Below are positions 35,901 to 43,857 of a stretch of 64,000 nucleotides of DNA, one piece after another. A model generated the notes under the pieces. That model ran no database searches. It was given only the letters and a program-made list of their open reading frames with translations, and had not been told where the DNA came from. This DNA comes from SHXO01 sp964523885 (GTDB lineage Bacteria > Pseudomonadota > Gammaproteobacteria > Burkholderiales > SHXO01). The first letter of the stretch is position 1, and the number at the start of each line of letters is the position of its first letter. Location of the stretch: NCBI GenBank assembly GCA_964523885.1, contig CAZFYX010000025.1, forward strand, positions 75,735-139,734. The letters run 5' to 3'. A program made the translations under genes and the position numbers.

Positions 35901-36524
35901 GTGGAGCGGGTCGAGCTTGGCTGGCGCCCGGAACAACACGCCGCTGCCGTGGCGGGTACGACAGGTGTGGGTGTGCGCGGCCCACGCGGCGTAGCGCGCG
36001 GCGAGGTCCAGGTTGGCCGCGTTCGCCGCTTCGTCCTGCAGCCACTCGCCCACCTTCCTGGCGAATGCGAGCTCGCTCACCGGCGTACCCATGACGGCAG
36101 CCAGTTGCGTTTCCAGCGCTGCACCGTCGAAGCTCTCGGCCTCGGCCGGCTTGATCTTCGCCATTGCCCGCCGCTGCACGAAGGTGCGCTTCACCGCGTA
36201 CAGCGGCGCCAGCTCGTGGTGGCGTGCTGCAAGCGCCTGCACTTCGGCGTCGATCCCGAACAGCCCGGCCAGGAAGTCCTCGAGATGGGGCGCGAGCGCG
36301 ATCAGCAGCTGCGACTCTTCCAGCCGCGTCAGCAGCACCGGGTCCCTGCGCGCCTGGACCAGTCTGGACGCCAGCTCTGCGTCGGTAGCGCGCAGGTGGT
36401 CGAGGAAGAGGGCGTCGATGCGCTGCAGCCCGTCGCGGCTGTACAGGGCGTCGAAGCGCAGTCCGTGGGCGAGGGTCAGGGGGCGATCGGTGGCGGCAGC
36501 GGCCGCGGGCGAAGTGGGAGTCAT
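32979..36524 (-). CDS. Large fused FAD/NAD(P) oxidoreductase (NfnB/GltD-like plus NfnA/PyrK-like)
   Basis: An 1181-residue soluble protein. Residues 1-240 are a helical region I do not recognise. Cysteine groups follow at 253/256/264 (CIWC region) and 333/336/340 (CNDCMKSC), resembling the Fe-S part of glutamate synthase small subunits. A GltD-like FAD/NAD core begins with RRVLVVGMGPAGFT near 395 and includes a second Rossmann motif (PVVVIGGGLTAIDTA). The C-terminal third is ferredoxin-reductase/PyrK-like: FEPGQFYRLQNYE, GPTGTPTEI, LLAGGGLGNAVLF and a final C-x5-C-x2-C-x17-C 2Fe-2S site. The layout is that of NfnB fused to NfnA. A role in ferredoxin/NAD(P)H electron transfer is inferred. The ATG at 36524 is chosen. 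Confidence 0.75.
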   Translation of the reverse strand: MTPTSPAAAAATDRPLTLAHGLRFDALYSRDGLQRIDALFLDHLRATDAELASRLVQARRDPVLLTRLEESQLLIALAPHLEDFLAGLFGIDAEVQALAARHHELAPLYAVKRTFVQRRAMAKIKPAEAESFDGAALETQLAAVMGTPVSELAFARKVGEWLQDEAANAANLDLAARYAAWAAHTHTCRTRHGSGVLFRAPAKLDPLHLVPARVEDGGAIRSFNPAHLRRREGFALTDRGTDLTGALDQANYCIWCHEQGRDSCSHGLREKAGGTDTPAPFRKSTFGVPLAGCPLDERISEFHKVKVEGHAIGALAMITVDNPMAAATGHRICNDCMKSCIYQKQEPVNIPQAETRTLKDVLELPWGFELYSLLTRWNPLDLRRPLPLPASGRRVLVVGMGPAGFTLSHHLMNDGHVVVGIDGLKIEPLPPSLSGVDEHGRRVPFEPVRDVNTLYESLDDRVMAGFGGVAEYGITVRWDKNFLKIIRLLLERRAQFTLLGGVRFGGTITAEDAFARGFDHVALAAGAGRPTVLELPNGLARGVRTASDFLMALQLTGAAKTESVANLQIRLPVVVIGGGLTAIDTATESLAYYPVQVEKFLSRYETLVLERGSASVRERWNAEEKLIADEFIEHARAIRAERAAAAAEGRSPRLVELMRGWGGVTIAYRKRMIDSPSYTLNHEEIEKALEEGIRFAEGLTPVAVEIDGYGHAKALKVSVQKTDEDGNLQPGGEQVLPARSILVAAGTQPNTVLAREDAAHFPLDGRYFQTVDEDGNPVKPERSVKPNTVQVLLAREPDGRFISFFGDLHPSFFGNVVKAMGGAKQGYPVVSRVLGRRPAAFAGSDEQFVQAVSDDLRATVHEVVRLTPNIVEVVVRAPAAARRFEPGQFYRLQNYERFALHTDGTRLAMEGLALTGAWVDRARGLVSTIVLEMGGSSDLCALLKPGEPVVLMGPTGTPTEIHPGETVLLAGGGLGNAVLFSIGQAMRKAGSRVLYFAGYKKIIDRYKIDEIEAAADVVVWCSDEAPGFTPRRPQDRSFTGNIVQAMAQYAEGRLGPPTIAMRDVNRVIAIGSDRMMAAVGAARHGVLAAHLQPNHVAIGSINSPMQCMMKEICAQCLQPHVDPVTGKRGYVFSCFNQDQPLDAVDFPGLAARLSQNGVQEKLTAQWIDRCLVRLQRRAAAA

Positions 36525-36618
36525 TTTAGGCAGGGCATGGTCGGACCCGCGGTCATGCTGCACCGCGCCAGGGGGCGCAAAGTATAGCAGCAGGCCCGCT
36601 GGGGGTCCGGTCGGCCGG

Positions 36619-37668
36619 TCAGGTCTGCGCAGCCTGCGCCACGGCCGGCGCACGCGCCGCGGCTAGCAGCGTGCTGCTCACGCAGTCGTAGATGAGGTCC
36701 GGTCCTGTGTATACCAGCCCGGTGTAGAGCTGCACCAGGCTGGCGCCCGCCTCGAGCTTGGCCACCGCATCCCGGCCGGACATGATGCCGCCCACGGCGA
36801 TGATCGGAATCCGCCCCTGCAGGTGCCCGGCGAGCGCGCGCACCACCTGGGTCGAGCGCTGGGTGAGCGGCGCGCCGCTGAGCCCGCCCGCTTCCTGGCA
36901 ATGGGGCAGGCCCTCCACGCCGTCGCGCGAAAGCGTGGTGTTGGTGGCGATGACGCCGTCGATGCCGTGGGCGACGAGCCGGTCCGCCACGCTGGCGATC
37001 TGCCCGGCGTCCAGGTCCGGCGCGATCTTCAGTGCCAGCGGCACGTAGCGCCCGTGCTGGTCGGCGAGGCTGCGCTGCTCGGCCTTCAGCTCGCCGAGCA
37101 GCCGATCGAGCTCGTCGGCCTGCTGCAGCTGGCGCAGGTTCTTCGTGTTGGGCGAGGAGATGTTGACGGTCAGGTAGCTCGCCACCGCATACGCCTTGCG
37201 CATGCACGCCACGTAGTCCGCGGCGGCGCGCTCGAGCGGGGTGTCGAAGTTCTTGCCGATGTTGATCCCGAGCACCCCGCGATATCCGCTCTCGCGCACG
37301 TTGCGCACCAGGCGGTCGACGCCGAGGTTGTTGAAACCCATGCGGTTGATCACCGCGCGCGCCTGCGGGATGCGGAACATGCGCGGGCGCGGGTTGCCGG
37401 GCTGCGGGCGCGGCGTGACCGTGCCGATCTCGATGGAGCCGAAGCCCAGCCGTCCGAGCGCGTCGATGTGCGCGCCGTTCTTGTCGAGCCCGGCGGCGAG
37501 CCCGACCGGATTGGGAAACTCGATGCCCATCACGCGCACCGGCTGGCCGGTCGCCCGGCGCACGGGCGGCAGGCCCACGCGCGCGGCCTGGTCCAGCATC
37601 GCGAGCGTGAGATGGTGCGCCTGTTCCGCGTCGAGGCGGAACAGCAGCGGGCGCAGCAGTCCGTACAT
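36619..37668 (-). CDS. pyrD: Dihydroorotate dehydrogenase (quinone), class 2
   Basis: A 349-residue membrane-associated flavoprotein oxidising dihydroorotate to orotate in pyrimidine synthesis and passing electrons to quinone. Class 2 features are the N-terminal helices (LLRPLLFRLDAEQAHHL), the FMN-binding GLAAGLDKNGAHIDAL, the catalytic Ser region NISSPNTKNLRQLQ and GGIMSGRDA with LYTGLVY near the end. Its ATG overlaps the crotonase stop codon by one base (TGATG), so it is translationally coupled to the upstream gene. Confidence 0.96.
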   Translation of the reverse strand: MYGLLRPLLFRLDAEQAHHLTLAMLDQAARVGLPPVRRATGQPVRVMGIEFPNPVGLAAGLDKNGAHIDALGRLGFGSIEIGTVTPRPQPGNPRPRMFRIPQARAVINRMGFNNLGVDRLVRNVRESGYRGVLGINIGKNFDTPLERAAADYVACMRKAYAVASYLTVNISSPNTKNLRQLQQADELDRLLGELKAEQRSLADQHGRYVPLALKIAPDLDAGQIASVADRLVAHGIDGVIATNTTLSRDGVEGLPHCQEAGGLSGAPLTQRSTQVVRALAGHLQGRIPIIAVGGIMSGRDAVAKLEAGASLVQLYTGLVYTGPDLIYDCVSSTLLAAARAPAVAQAAQT

Positions 37669-38453
37669 CAGTCGGGGTCGGTGAAGCGCGGCTCGCGCCG
37701 CTCGAGGAAGGCGTTGAGGCCCTCGATCGCGTCGTCGCTCGCGACGGCGATCTGCATGTCGGCCATCATGCGGCCGAATGCCGCGGCTGCACCCTGTTCG
37801 CGCGCCAGCCGGGCCGATGCCAGCGTGGCGCGGATGCCGACCGGCGACTGGCGCGCGATGGTCTCCGCGATGGCGAGCGCGCGCTCGAACTGCCGGCCAT
37901 CGGGCGCGACCTCCTGGATCAGACCGAGCCGCAGCGCCTCCTCCGCGGAGAATTCGTCGCCGGTGAGCAGGATGCGCATGGCGTTGCCCCAGCCGATCTC
38001 CTCGGGCAGGCGCACGGTCGCGCCGCCGATCGGATAGATGCCGCGCTTGACCTCGATCTGGGCGAAGCGCGTGCTGTGCGCGGCGACCCGGATGTCGGCG
38101 GCCAGGAGCAGCTCGATGCCGATGGTGAGACACCAGCCCTGCACGGCGATCACCAGCGGCTTGCTCAGTGACCGGGTGCGCATCAGCGGATCGATCGAGC
38201 CCTCCGGCAGCGGCGGCATCCGCCCGTCGCGGAAGAACGGCAGCCACTGCGGCAGCTCGATCCCGCCGGTGAAGTGCTCCCCATGCGCGAACAGCAGGGC
38301 GCAGCGCGCCTTGCGGTCACCCTCGTACTCGCCCAGGGCCCGGGCGAGCTGCTCGTACATCGGCAGGTCGAACGCGTTGCGCTTGGCGGCGCGGTTCAGT
38401 CCGATGAGGCGCACGTGCCCGCGCGCCTCGACGGTGATGCGGTCGTATCCCAT
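37668..38453 (-). CDS. Crotonase/enoyl-CoA hydratase family protein
   Basis: A 261-residue crotonase-fold protein: VRLIGLNRAAKRNAFDLPMY at the N-terminus, the first oxyanion loop GEHFTGGIELPQWL and the second oxyanion segment GWCLTIGIELLLAADIRVA. The first loop lacks the usual HFSAGADL wording, and the catalytic glutamates of true enoyl-CoA hydratases are not obvious, so the reaction is left open (hydratase, isomerase or thioesterase-like). It is sandwiched between bpt (five-base gap) and pyrD (one-base overlap), implying one transcript. Confidence 0.87.
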   Translation of the reverse strand: MGYDRITVEARGHVRLIGLNRAAKRNAFDLPMYEQLARALGEYEGDRKARCALLFAHGEHFTGGIELPQWLPFFRDGRMPPLPEGSIDPLMRTRSLSKPLVIAVQGWCLTIGIELLLAADIRVAAHSTRFAQIEVKRGIYPIGGATVRLPEEIGWGNAMRILLTGDEFSAEEALRLGLIQEVAPDGRQFERALAIAETIARQSPVGIRATLASARLAREQGAAAAFGRMMADMQIAVASDDAIEGLNAFLERREPRFTDPD

Positions 38454-38458
38454 GGCGC

Positions 38459-39196
38459 TCAGCCGTCGCTCGGCGGCGGCAGCCGCTGCCACTGGCCGTT
38501 GACCAGCCCCTCCACGGGCTGGAAGTTGATCTTGTAGGCCATCTTGCGGCTCTGGCCGATCCAGTAGCCGAGGTAGAGATAGGGCAGCCCCAGGCGCTGG
38601 CACAGGCTGACCTGCCACAGCACGTTGAAGGTTCCCAGGCTCGCGGACGGCACGTCGGGCTCGAAGAACGTGTAAACCGAGGACAGTCCGTCCTCCAGCC
38701 GGTCGATGATGCTCACCATCACCAGGCGCCCGTCGTCGCGGAACTCGACCAGGCTGGAGTTGACGTTGCTCTGCAGGAGGAAGTGGCGATACTGCTCGCG
38801 GCTGTCGTGGTCCATGCCGCCGCCGGCGTGACGGGTCGACTGGTAGCGCAGGTACAGCGCGTAGTGCTCGGGGTTGTACTTCAGGTCGAGCACGCGCGCG
38901 TCGAGGCCGGCGTGGCGCTGGCGCGCGCGGCGCTGCGAGCGGTTGGGCTTGAACTGCGCGGCGACGATGCGCACCGGCACGCAGGCGCGGCAGCTGTCGC
39001 AGTAGGGCCGGTACGTGAACGCGCCGCTGCGGCGGAATCCCGCCCGGACCAGCTGGCTGTAGACCTGCGGATCGATCGCGTGGCTCGGCGTGGCGACCTG
39101 CGAGCGGGCCAGCCGGTCGGGCAGGTAGCTGCACGGATACGGAGCGGTCGCGTAGAACTGCAGGACCGCGAACGGCAGGTCGTTGAGCTGGGTCAT
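38459..39196 (-). CDS. bpt: Aspartate/glutamate leucyltransferase (N-degron pathway)
   Basis: A 245-residue aminoacyl-tRNA-protein transferase of the Bpt/ATE1 type, which adds Leu to N-terminal Asp or Glu so that ClpS-ClpAP can degrade the protein. Marker segments are YPCSYLPDRLARSQ with a conserved Cys, the YRPYCDSCRACVPVRI cysteine cluster, LYLRYQSTRHAGGGMD and YLGYWIGQSRKMAYKINFQP. Start ATG at 39196 overlaps the aat stop (TGATG). With Aat next to it, this window encodes both bacterial N-degron transferases side by side. Confidence 0.94.
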   Translation of the reverse strand: MTQLNDLPFAVLQFYATAPYPCSYLPDRLARSQVATPSHAIDPQVYSQLVRAGFRRSGAFTYRPYCDSCRACVPVRIVAAQFKPNRSQRRARQRHAGLDARVLDLKYNPEHYALYLRYQSTRHAGGGMDHDSREQYRHFLLQSNVNSSLVEFRDDGRLVMVSIIDRLEDGLSSVYTFFEPDVPSASLGTFNVLWQVSLCQRLGLPYLYLGYWIGQSRKMAYKINFQPVEGLVNGQWQRLPPPSDG

Positions 39197-39900
39197 CAGT
39201 CGTCGGAGGACGCCGCCGGCGTCAGCCGCCACGGACCGCGGCGATCAGGATAGTTTACCAACTCCGCCACCCGGCGCGTGAAGTCGGCGCGCGCAATGTC
39301 GCGGGCGCCGAACGAGGCCAGCAGATCGGTGCGCATCTGGCAGTCGATCAGCTCGAACTGCCACGCCACGAGCTGGCGGACCAGGTGCACGAAGGCGACC
39401 TTGGAGGCGTCGCTGGCGCGCGAGAACATCGACTCGCCGTAGAACATCCGTCCCAGGGCCACGCCGTAGAGACCGCCCACCAGCCTGCCGTCCTGCCAGC
39501 TCTCGATGCTGTGCGCGAGCCCCAGTTCGTGCAGCGCCAGGTATGCCTGGCGCATCTCTGCCGTGATCCAGGTGCCCGGCTGCCCCGCACGCGGCTCGCC
39601 GCAGGCCTCGATGACCCGGGCGAAGGCGGTGTCCGCGGTGACGGTATAGGGCCGCCTGCGCAGCGTCTTGCGCAGGCTGCGGCCGATGTGCAGCTCGGCG
39701 GGGAACAGCACCGTGCGCGGGTCCGGGCTCCACCACAGGATCGGATCGCCCGCGCTGTACCAGGGAAAGATCCCGCGCCGGTAGGCGATCAGAAGGCGCT
39801 GCGGGGAGAGGTCTGCGCCCGCCGCGAGCAGGCCGTTGGGCCGGCGCAGGGCGCGCTCAAGCGGCGGGAAGTCCTCGTCGCCGTGCAGCCAGACGGGCAA
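39196..39900 (-). CDS. aat: Leucyl/phenylalanyl-tRNA--protein transferase
   Basis: A 234-residue cytoplasmic transferase that adds Leu or Phe to N-terminal Lys or Arg of target proteins, making them substrates of ClpS-ClpAP. The pattern is highly conserved: PNGLLAAGADLSPQRLLIAYRRGIFPWY written here in parts (GLLAAGADLS, RRGIFPWYS), PDPRTVLFP, TWITAEMRQAYLALHELGLAHSIE region and MFYGESMFSRASDASKVA. It heads the aat-bpt-crotonase-pyrD overlapping series. Confidence 0.95.
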   Translation of the reverse strand: MPVWLHGDEDFPPLERALRRPNGLLAAGADLSPQRLLIAYRRGIFPWYSAGDPILWWSPDPRTVLFPAELHIGRSLRKTLRRRPYTVTADTAFARVIEACGEPRAGQPGTWITAEMRQAYLALHELGLAHSIESWQDGRLVGGLYGVALGRMFYGESMFSRASDASKVAFVHLVRQLVAWQFELIDCQMRTDLLASFGARDIARADFTRRVAELVNYPDRRGPWRLTPAASSDD

Positions 39901-39935
39901 CGTCGGTCAGCGCCGGGCCAGGGCGTCAGCAGCCC

Positions 39936-40466
39936 TCAGAACCACTTGTCCGGGCCCTTGCTGATCAGCCCGCAGGCGATGCGGGCGCCCGAGTTGCCGC
40001 TCGGCTGCGTGGTGAGGTCGTCGGCCTTCTCGTGCACGATGACCGAGCGCCCGATGATGCTGCGCTCGCCGCTGAGCGTGAGTGCGCTCACCTCGGCCTT
40101 GTAGACTGCGGTGCCGCTGGCGTCGGCCTCCAGGTTGCCGAGGTCGCCGGCGTGGTGCGCGGCAGAGCCCGGCCCGCCGTGCGCGCTGCCGCCCGGGTTG
40201 AAGTGCCCGCCGGCGCTGGACGCGTCGGGCGCGGTGCAGTTGCCGCGCTCGTGCACGTGGAAGCCGTGCGGTCCGGGCGTGAGGCCGGTGACGCGAGCCT
40301 CCACCAGCATCACGTCGCCCTTCTGGGTGAAGCTGACGGTCCCGTTCACCGTGTTGCCCTTGGTGGGCAGCAGCTGGGCGGTGGCGGTCTGGGAGCGCAC
40401 GGACATCGAGCTGCAGCCGCTCGCGGCGAGCGCGATCGAGAGCGCGAGGAGGGTGGGTCGGATCAT
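39936..40466 (-). CDS. sodC: Cu/Zn superoxide dismutase, lipoprotein
   Basis: A 176-residue periplasmic copper/zinc superoxide dismutase. Metal ligands appear in HGFHVHERGNC, GGHFNPGGSAHG, HHAGDLGNLEAD and SVIVHEKADD, with the C-terminal GNSGARIACG arginine/cysteine motif. The ATG at 40466 gives a lipobox signal peptide (LALSIALAASGCSS), so the mature enzyme is probably anchored in the outer or inner membrane facing the periplasm. It disposes of periplasmic superoxide. Confidence 0.95.
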   Translation of the reverse strand: MIRPTLLALSIALAASGCSSMSVRSQTATAQLLPTKGNTVNGTVSFTQKGDVMLVEARVTGLTPGPHGFHVHERGNCTAPDASSAGGHFNPGGSAHGGPGSAAHHAGDLGNLEADASGTAVYKAEVSALTLSGERSIIGRSVIVHEKADDLTTQPSGNSGARIACGLISKGPDKWF

Positions 40467-40614
40467 GTTCGGTATTCCTCTGATGGGCTGGATGGATGCC
40501 GCCAGCACACGGGCATCACCACGCGCCGAGGCGCATGGACTGCGCCGGGATGGGGAAGTTGTAGCATCGTGCCGGAGGGGTGTCAAACGACGGCGACAGG
40601 GGAAGGCCTGATGG

Positions 40615-41892
40615 ATGGGGCTTTCGCGCGCGGGCGTGCGTTGGTATGCTGCCGCATCCTGCGGCCCGCGCTCCGACGCACCTGCCCCGACGCACTTGCC
40701 CGACCTCGCTCAGCTGCCGTCCCCGAAAGATCTCGAGCAGGCCTTCTCGCTCTTCAACCAGGCCTCCGCCCAGCTCGCTACCGCCTACCACGACCTCGAG
40801 CAGCAGGTCGCCCGCCTCACCACCGAGCTGGCTGTCGCCAACGGCGAGTTGCGTCAGCAGTACGAGGAGAAGGAAGCCCTGTCCAGCCGGCTCGCGCTCC
40901 TGCTCGAGGCGCTGCCCGGCGGCGTGGTCGTGCTCGACGCCGCCGGCTTCATCGCCCAGGCCAACCCGGCCGCGCTGCGCATGCTCGGGGCCGACATCCT
41001 GCACCAGCCCTGGAGCGGGGTGGAGGCGCGCTGCCTGGCGCCGGCCTCGGAGGCCGGCGAGTGGCAGCTGCGCGATGCCGCGGGCGGCCTCCAGCCGCAC
41101 TGGGTGAACGTGTCCACCAGCGCGCTGGACGCGGCCGGCGGCCGCATCCTGCTGCTGTCGGACATCACCGAGGCGCGCCGGTTGCGCGAACAGCTCGAAC
41201 GCCATCGCCGGCTCTCGGCGATGGGCGAGATGGCCGCAGGCCTGGCGCACCAGCTGCGCACCCCGCTCGCCACCGCGCTGCTCTATGCCGGCAACCTCGC
41301 CCGCGCGCACCTCGGGGAGGCCGACCGGCTGCGCTTCGCCGAGCGGGCCCAGGCGCGCCTGCGCGACCTCGAGGGCATGATCCAGGACATGCTCACCTTC
41401 GTGCGCGGGGCACCGGCTGCGCGCGACGCGATCGAGGTCGCCGGGCTGCTGCGCGAGGCCGCGCAGGTGATCGAGCCGCACCTGCAGGGGGCCGGGGTGC
41501 GGCTCGAGGTCGACCTGCGCTGCGACGGTGCCCTGGTGCACGGGCAGCGCGAGGCGCTGGCCGGGGCGGTGCTCAATCTGCTCGAGAACGCGGTGCAGGC
41601 CTCGCAGGCGGGGCAGGCGGTGCGGCTCGAATGCGCGCGCGATGCCGCTGCCGTGCGCATCTGCGTGCGCGACCAGGGCACGGGCATGGACCAGGCGGTG
41701 CAGGCCCGCCTGTTCGAGCCGTTCTTCACCACCCGCGGCGGTGGCACGGGATTGGGGCTCGCGGTGGTGCGCACGGTGGTGCAGTCGCACGGGGGTGAGA
41801 TCGCGGTGCAGTCGGCAGTGGGTGAGGGCAGCGCGTTCACGCTGACGCTGCCGTGCGGGCCTGCACCACAGGGGACAGGAGAACAGGGTTGA
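40615..41892 (+). CDS. fleS: Soluble sensor histidine kinase, FleS type
   Basis: A 425-residue histidine kinase without membrane helices. A coiled coil (residues 40-85) leads into a PAS domain (about 85-180), a HisKA domain whose phospho-accepting His is in AAGLAHQLRTPLATALLYAG, and an HATPase domain with NLLENAVQAS and FEPFFTTRGGGTGLGLAVV. This matches FleS/FlrB, which control middle and late flagellar genes. Its stop overlaps the TTG start of the response regulator by four bases. The start at 40615 is uncertain; TTG at 40696 is an alternative. Confidence 0.85.
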   Translation: MGLSRAGVRWYAAASCGPRSDAPAPTHLPDLAQLPSPKDLEQAFSLFNQASAQLATAYHDLEQQVARLTTELAVANGELRQQYEEKEALSSRLALLLEALPGGVVVLDAAGFIAQANPAALRMLGADILHQPWSGVEARCLAPASEAGEWQLRDAAGGLQPHWVNVSTSALDAAGGRILLLSDITEARRLREQLERHRRLSAMGEMAAGLAHQLRTPLATALLYAGNLARAHLGEADRLRFAERAQARLRDLEGMIQDMLTFVRGAPAARDAIEVAGLLREAAQVIEPHLQGAGVRLEVDLRCDGALVHGQREALAGAVLNLLENAVQASQAGQAVRLECARDAAAVRICVRDQGTGMDQAVQARLFEPFFTTRGGGTGLGLAVVRTVVQSHGGEIAVQSAVGEGSAFTLTLPCGPAPQGTGEQG

Positions 41893-43268
41893 AGCCGTTG
41901 CCGGTGCTGATCGTCGAGGATGACGCCTCGCTGCGCGAGGCGCTCAAGGACACGCTGGAGCTGTCGGGCTACGAGGTGATCGAGGCGGCCGACGGGCTGG
42001 CCGCGCTGCGCCTGCTGGAGCAGCGGCATGCGGGCATCGTGGTGACCGACGTGCAGATGAAGCCGATGGACGGCGAACGCCTGCTGCACGAGATCAAGCA
42101 GCGCTGGCCGCAGCTGCCGGTGCTGCTCATGACCGCCTACGGGATGATCGAGCGCGCGGTGGAGGCGATGCGGGCGGGAGCGTGCAACTACCTGCCCAAG
42201 CCGTTTGCGCCCGAAGCCCTGGTGAGCGAGGTGGCCCGGTGGATGCTGCCGGCGCTCGAGGAGAGCGCGCGCGAGATGGTCGCCGAGGATCCGGCGAGCC
42301 GGACGCTGCGCGACCTGGCGCAACGGGTGGCGGGGAGCGAGGCCACCGTCCTGATCACCGGCGAGAGCGGTGTCGGCAAGGAGGTGATGGCGCGGCTGGT
42401 CCATCGACTGAGCCCGCGTGCGAAGGCGCCGTTCGTGGCGATCAACTGCGCGGCCATCCCCGACAACCTGCTCGAGGCCACCCTGTTCGGCTACGAGCGC
42501 GGCGCGTTCACCGGTGCGGCCCAGTCGAGCGCCGGCAAGTTCGAGCAGGCCCAGGGCGGCACCCTGCTGCTGGACGAGATCTCGGAGATGCCCCTGGCGC
42601 TGCAGGCGAAGCTCCTGCGTGTGCTGCAGGAGCGCGAGGTGGAGCGGGTCGGTGGTCGCAAGCCCATCCCGCTCGACGTGCGCGTGCTGGCGACCTCCAA
42701 CCGCGACCTGCAGGCGGAGGTCCAGGCCGGCCGCTTCCGCGAGGACCTGTTCTACCGGGTCAACGTCTTCCCGCTGCACATCCCCCCGCTGCGCGAGCGC
42801 CCGGCCGACATCCTGCCGCTCGCGCGGCGCATCCTCGCCCGCGGCGCGGAGGCGCCCGGTGGGCGCCCGTTCTCCCTCGCGCCAGGGGCAGAAAGTGGTT
42901 TGACGACCTATACTTGGCGCGGTAACATCAGAGAGCTTGAGAACGTGTTGCAACGCGCGATGATCCTCGCGCCCGGCAACCGCATCGAGGCCGAGCACCT
43001 GTGCCTGCCTGGCAGCGCAGGACCGGCGGCAACAGTTGCCGCCATGGTGCAGGGTGCGCAGCCGGCACAGCCGGCGCCCGAGGGGCTGCCCACGGACATG
43101 AAGGGACTCGAGCGCGCGCACATCCTGGCGACGCTCGAGGCGGCAGGAGGCGTGCGCCGGGTGGCGGCGCAGCGCCTGGGAATGAGCGAACGCACCCTGC
43201 GCTACAAGCTCGCGCAGTACCGGCTGGAGGCGGCCGGCGGCGAGGGCGGGCAGGAGGGCGCCGGGTGA
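41889..43268 (+). CDS. fleR: Sigma-54-dependent response regulator, FleR type
   Basis: A 459-residue NtrC-family activator. The receiver domain has VLIVEDDAS and the phosphorylated Asp in VVTDVQMKPMDG. The AAA+ domain has Walker A GESGVGKEV and the sigma-54-contacting GAFTGA loop, so it should open sigma-54 promoters. The Fis-type helix-turn-helix at the C-terminus is GGVRRVAAQRLGMSERTLRYKL. The TTG at 41889 overlaps the fleS stop. A matching sigma-54 promoter lies 34 bases after its own stop, in front of fliE. Confidence 0.92.
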   Translation: MKPLPVLIVEDDASLREALKDTLELSGYEVIEAADGLAALRLLEQRHAGIVVTDVQMKPMDGERLLHEIKQRWPQLPVLLMTAYGMIERAVEAMRAGACNYLPKPFAPEALVSEVARWMLPALEESAREMVAEDPASRTLRDLAQRVAGSEATVLITGESGVGKEVMARLVHRLSPRAKAPFVAINCAAIPDNLLEATLFGYERGAFTGAAQSSAGKFEQAQGGTLLLDEISEMPLALQAKLLRVLQEREVERVGGRKPIPLDVRVLATSNRDLQAEVQAGRFREDLFYRVNVFPLHIPPLRERPADILPLARRILARGAEAPGGRPFSLAPGAESGLTTYTWRGNIRELENVLQRAMILAPGNRIEAEHLCLPGSAGPAATVAAMVQGAQPAQPAPEGLPTDMKGLERAHILATLEAAGGVRRVAAQRLGMSERTLRYKLAQYRLEAAGGEGGQEGAG

Positions 43269-43301
43269 GATCCACCGGCCGGTGCGTGCTGCCCGGGCAG
43301 G

Positions 43302-43317
43302 TGGCATAGGAGTTGCA
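43302..43317 (+). promoter_or_regulatory. Sigma-54 promoter upstream of fliE
   Basis: TGGCATAGGAGTTGCA matches the -24/-12 consensus TGGCAC-N5-TTGCW with correct spacing (GG at 43303-43304, GC at 43315-43316). The only deviations are in the tolerated bases after TGGCA. It lies 32 bases before the fliE start and directly behind fleR, whose product carries the GAFTGA loop required for sigma-54 activation. This makes fliE and the following genes a probable FleR-dependent class. Confidence 0.78.
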
Positions 43318-43348
43318 CGTTGCGCAGGCGTCCGATCCGTCCAGACCG

Positions 43349-43669
43349 ATGAGTACCGTCAATACACAAGGCATCGACCAGCTCCTGCAGGAGCTCAACC
43401 GCCTGGCCGCGCAGGCCGGCGGCCAGTCCGAGCCCGCCGCCGGCGGTGCCGATTTCGGCGCGGCGCTGCAGTCGGCCATGCAGCAGGTCAACGCTGCGCA
43501 GCAGGACGCCACGCGCCTGCAGCAGGAGTTCGACCTGAACGCGCCCAACGTCAACCTGCACGACGTCATGATCTCGCTGCAGAAGGCGAGCCTGTCGTTC
43601 CAGACCATGGTCCAGGTGCGCAACAAGCTGGTCAGCGCCTACCAGGAAGTCATGAACATGCAGGTGTGA
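43349..43669 (+). CDS. fliE: Flagellar hook-basal body protein FliE
   Basis: A 106-residue protein linking the MS ring to the proximal rod and needed for export gate assembly. The conserved C-terminal part is NVNLHDVMISLQKASLSFQTMVQVRNKLVSAYQ with the EVMNMQV ending, in the usual family length. The ATG at 43349 starts MSTVNTQGIDQLL. First gene of the fli series, just behind the sigma-54 promoter. The 190-base gap to fliF holds nothing I recognise. Confidence 0.95.
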   Translation: MSTVNTQGIDQLLQELNRLAAQAGGQSEPAAGGADFGAALQSAMQQVNAAQQDATRLQQEFDLNAPNVNLHDVMISLQKASLSFQTMVQVRNKLVSAYQEVMNMQV

Positions 43670-43857
43670 AGCCGACCCGTGCGGCATGCCGCCGGAGCTG
43701 ATTTGGATGGGAACGTGATGCTGGCCTCTGCCACGCGCTTCCGACGAGAATACGAGAAGAACAATGACTGGAGACCTGACCACGGGCGGGCGGTGACAGT
43801 GCCGCCGTCCACCAGCGGGCCCCCGGTCGTCCCCCTGTCGACCGACTCGCTGCATTG

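Noticed and set aside
32787..36587. A 1266-codon open frame on the plus strand opposite the large oxidoreductase gene
   Set aside because: It is the antisense of a well-conserved gene; its translation is rich in His, Arg, Gly and Asp without any domain, as expected from GC-rich antisense.
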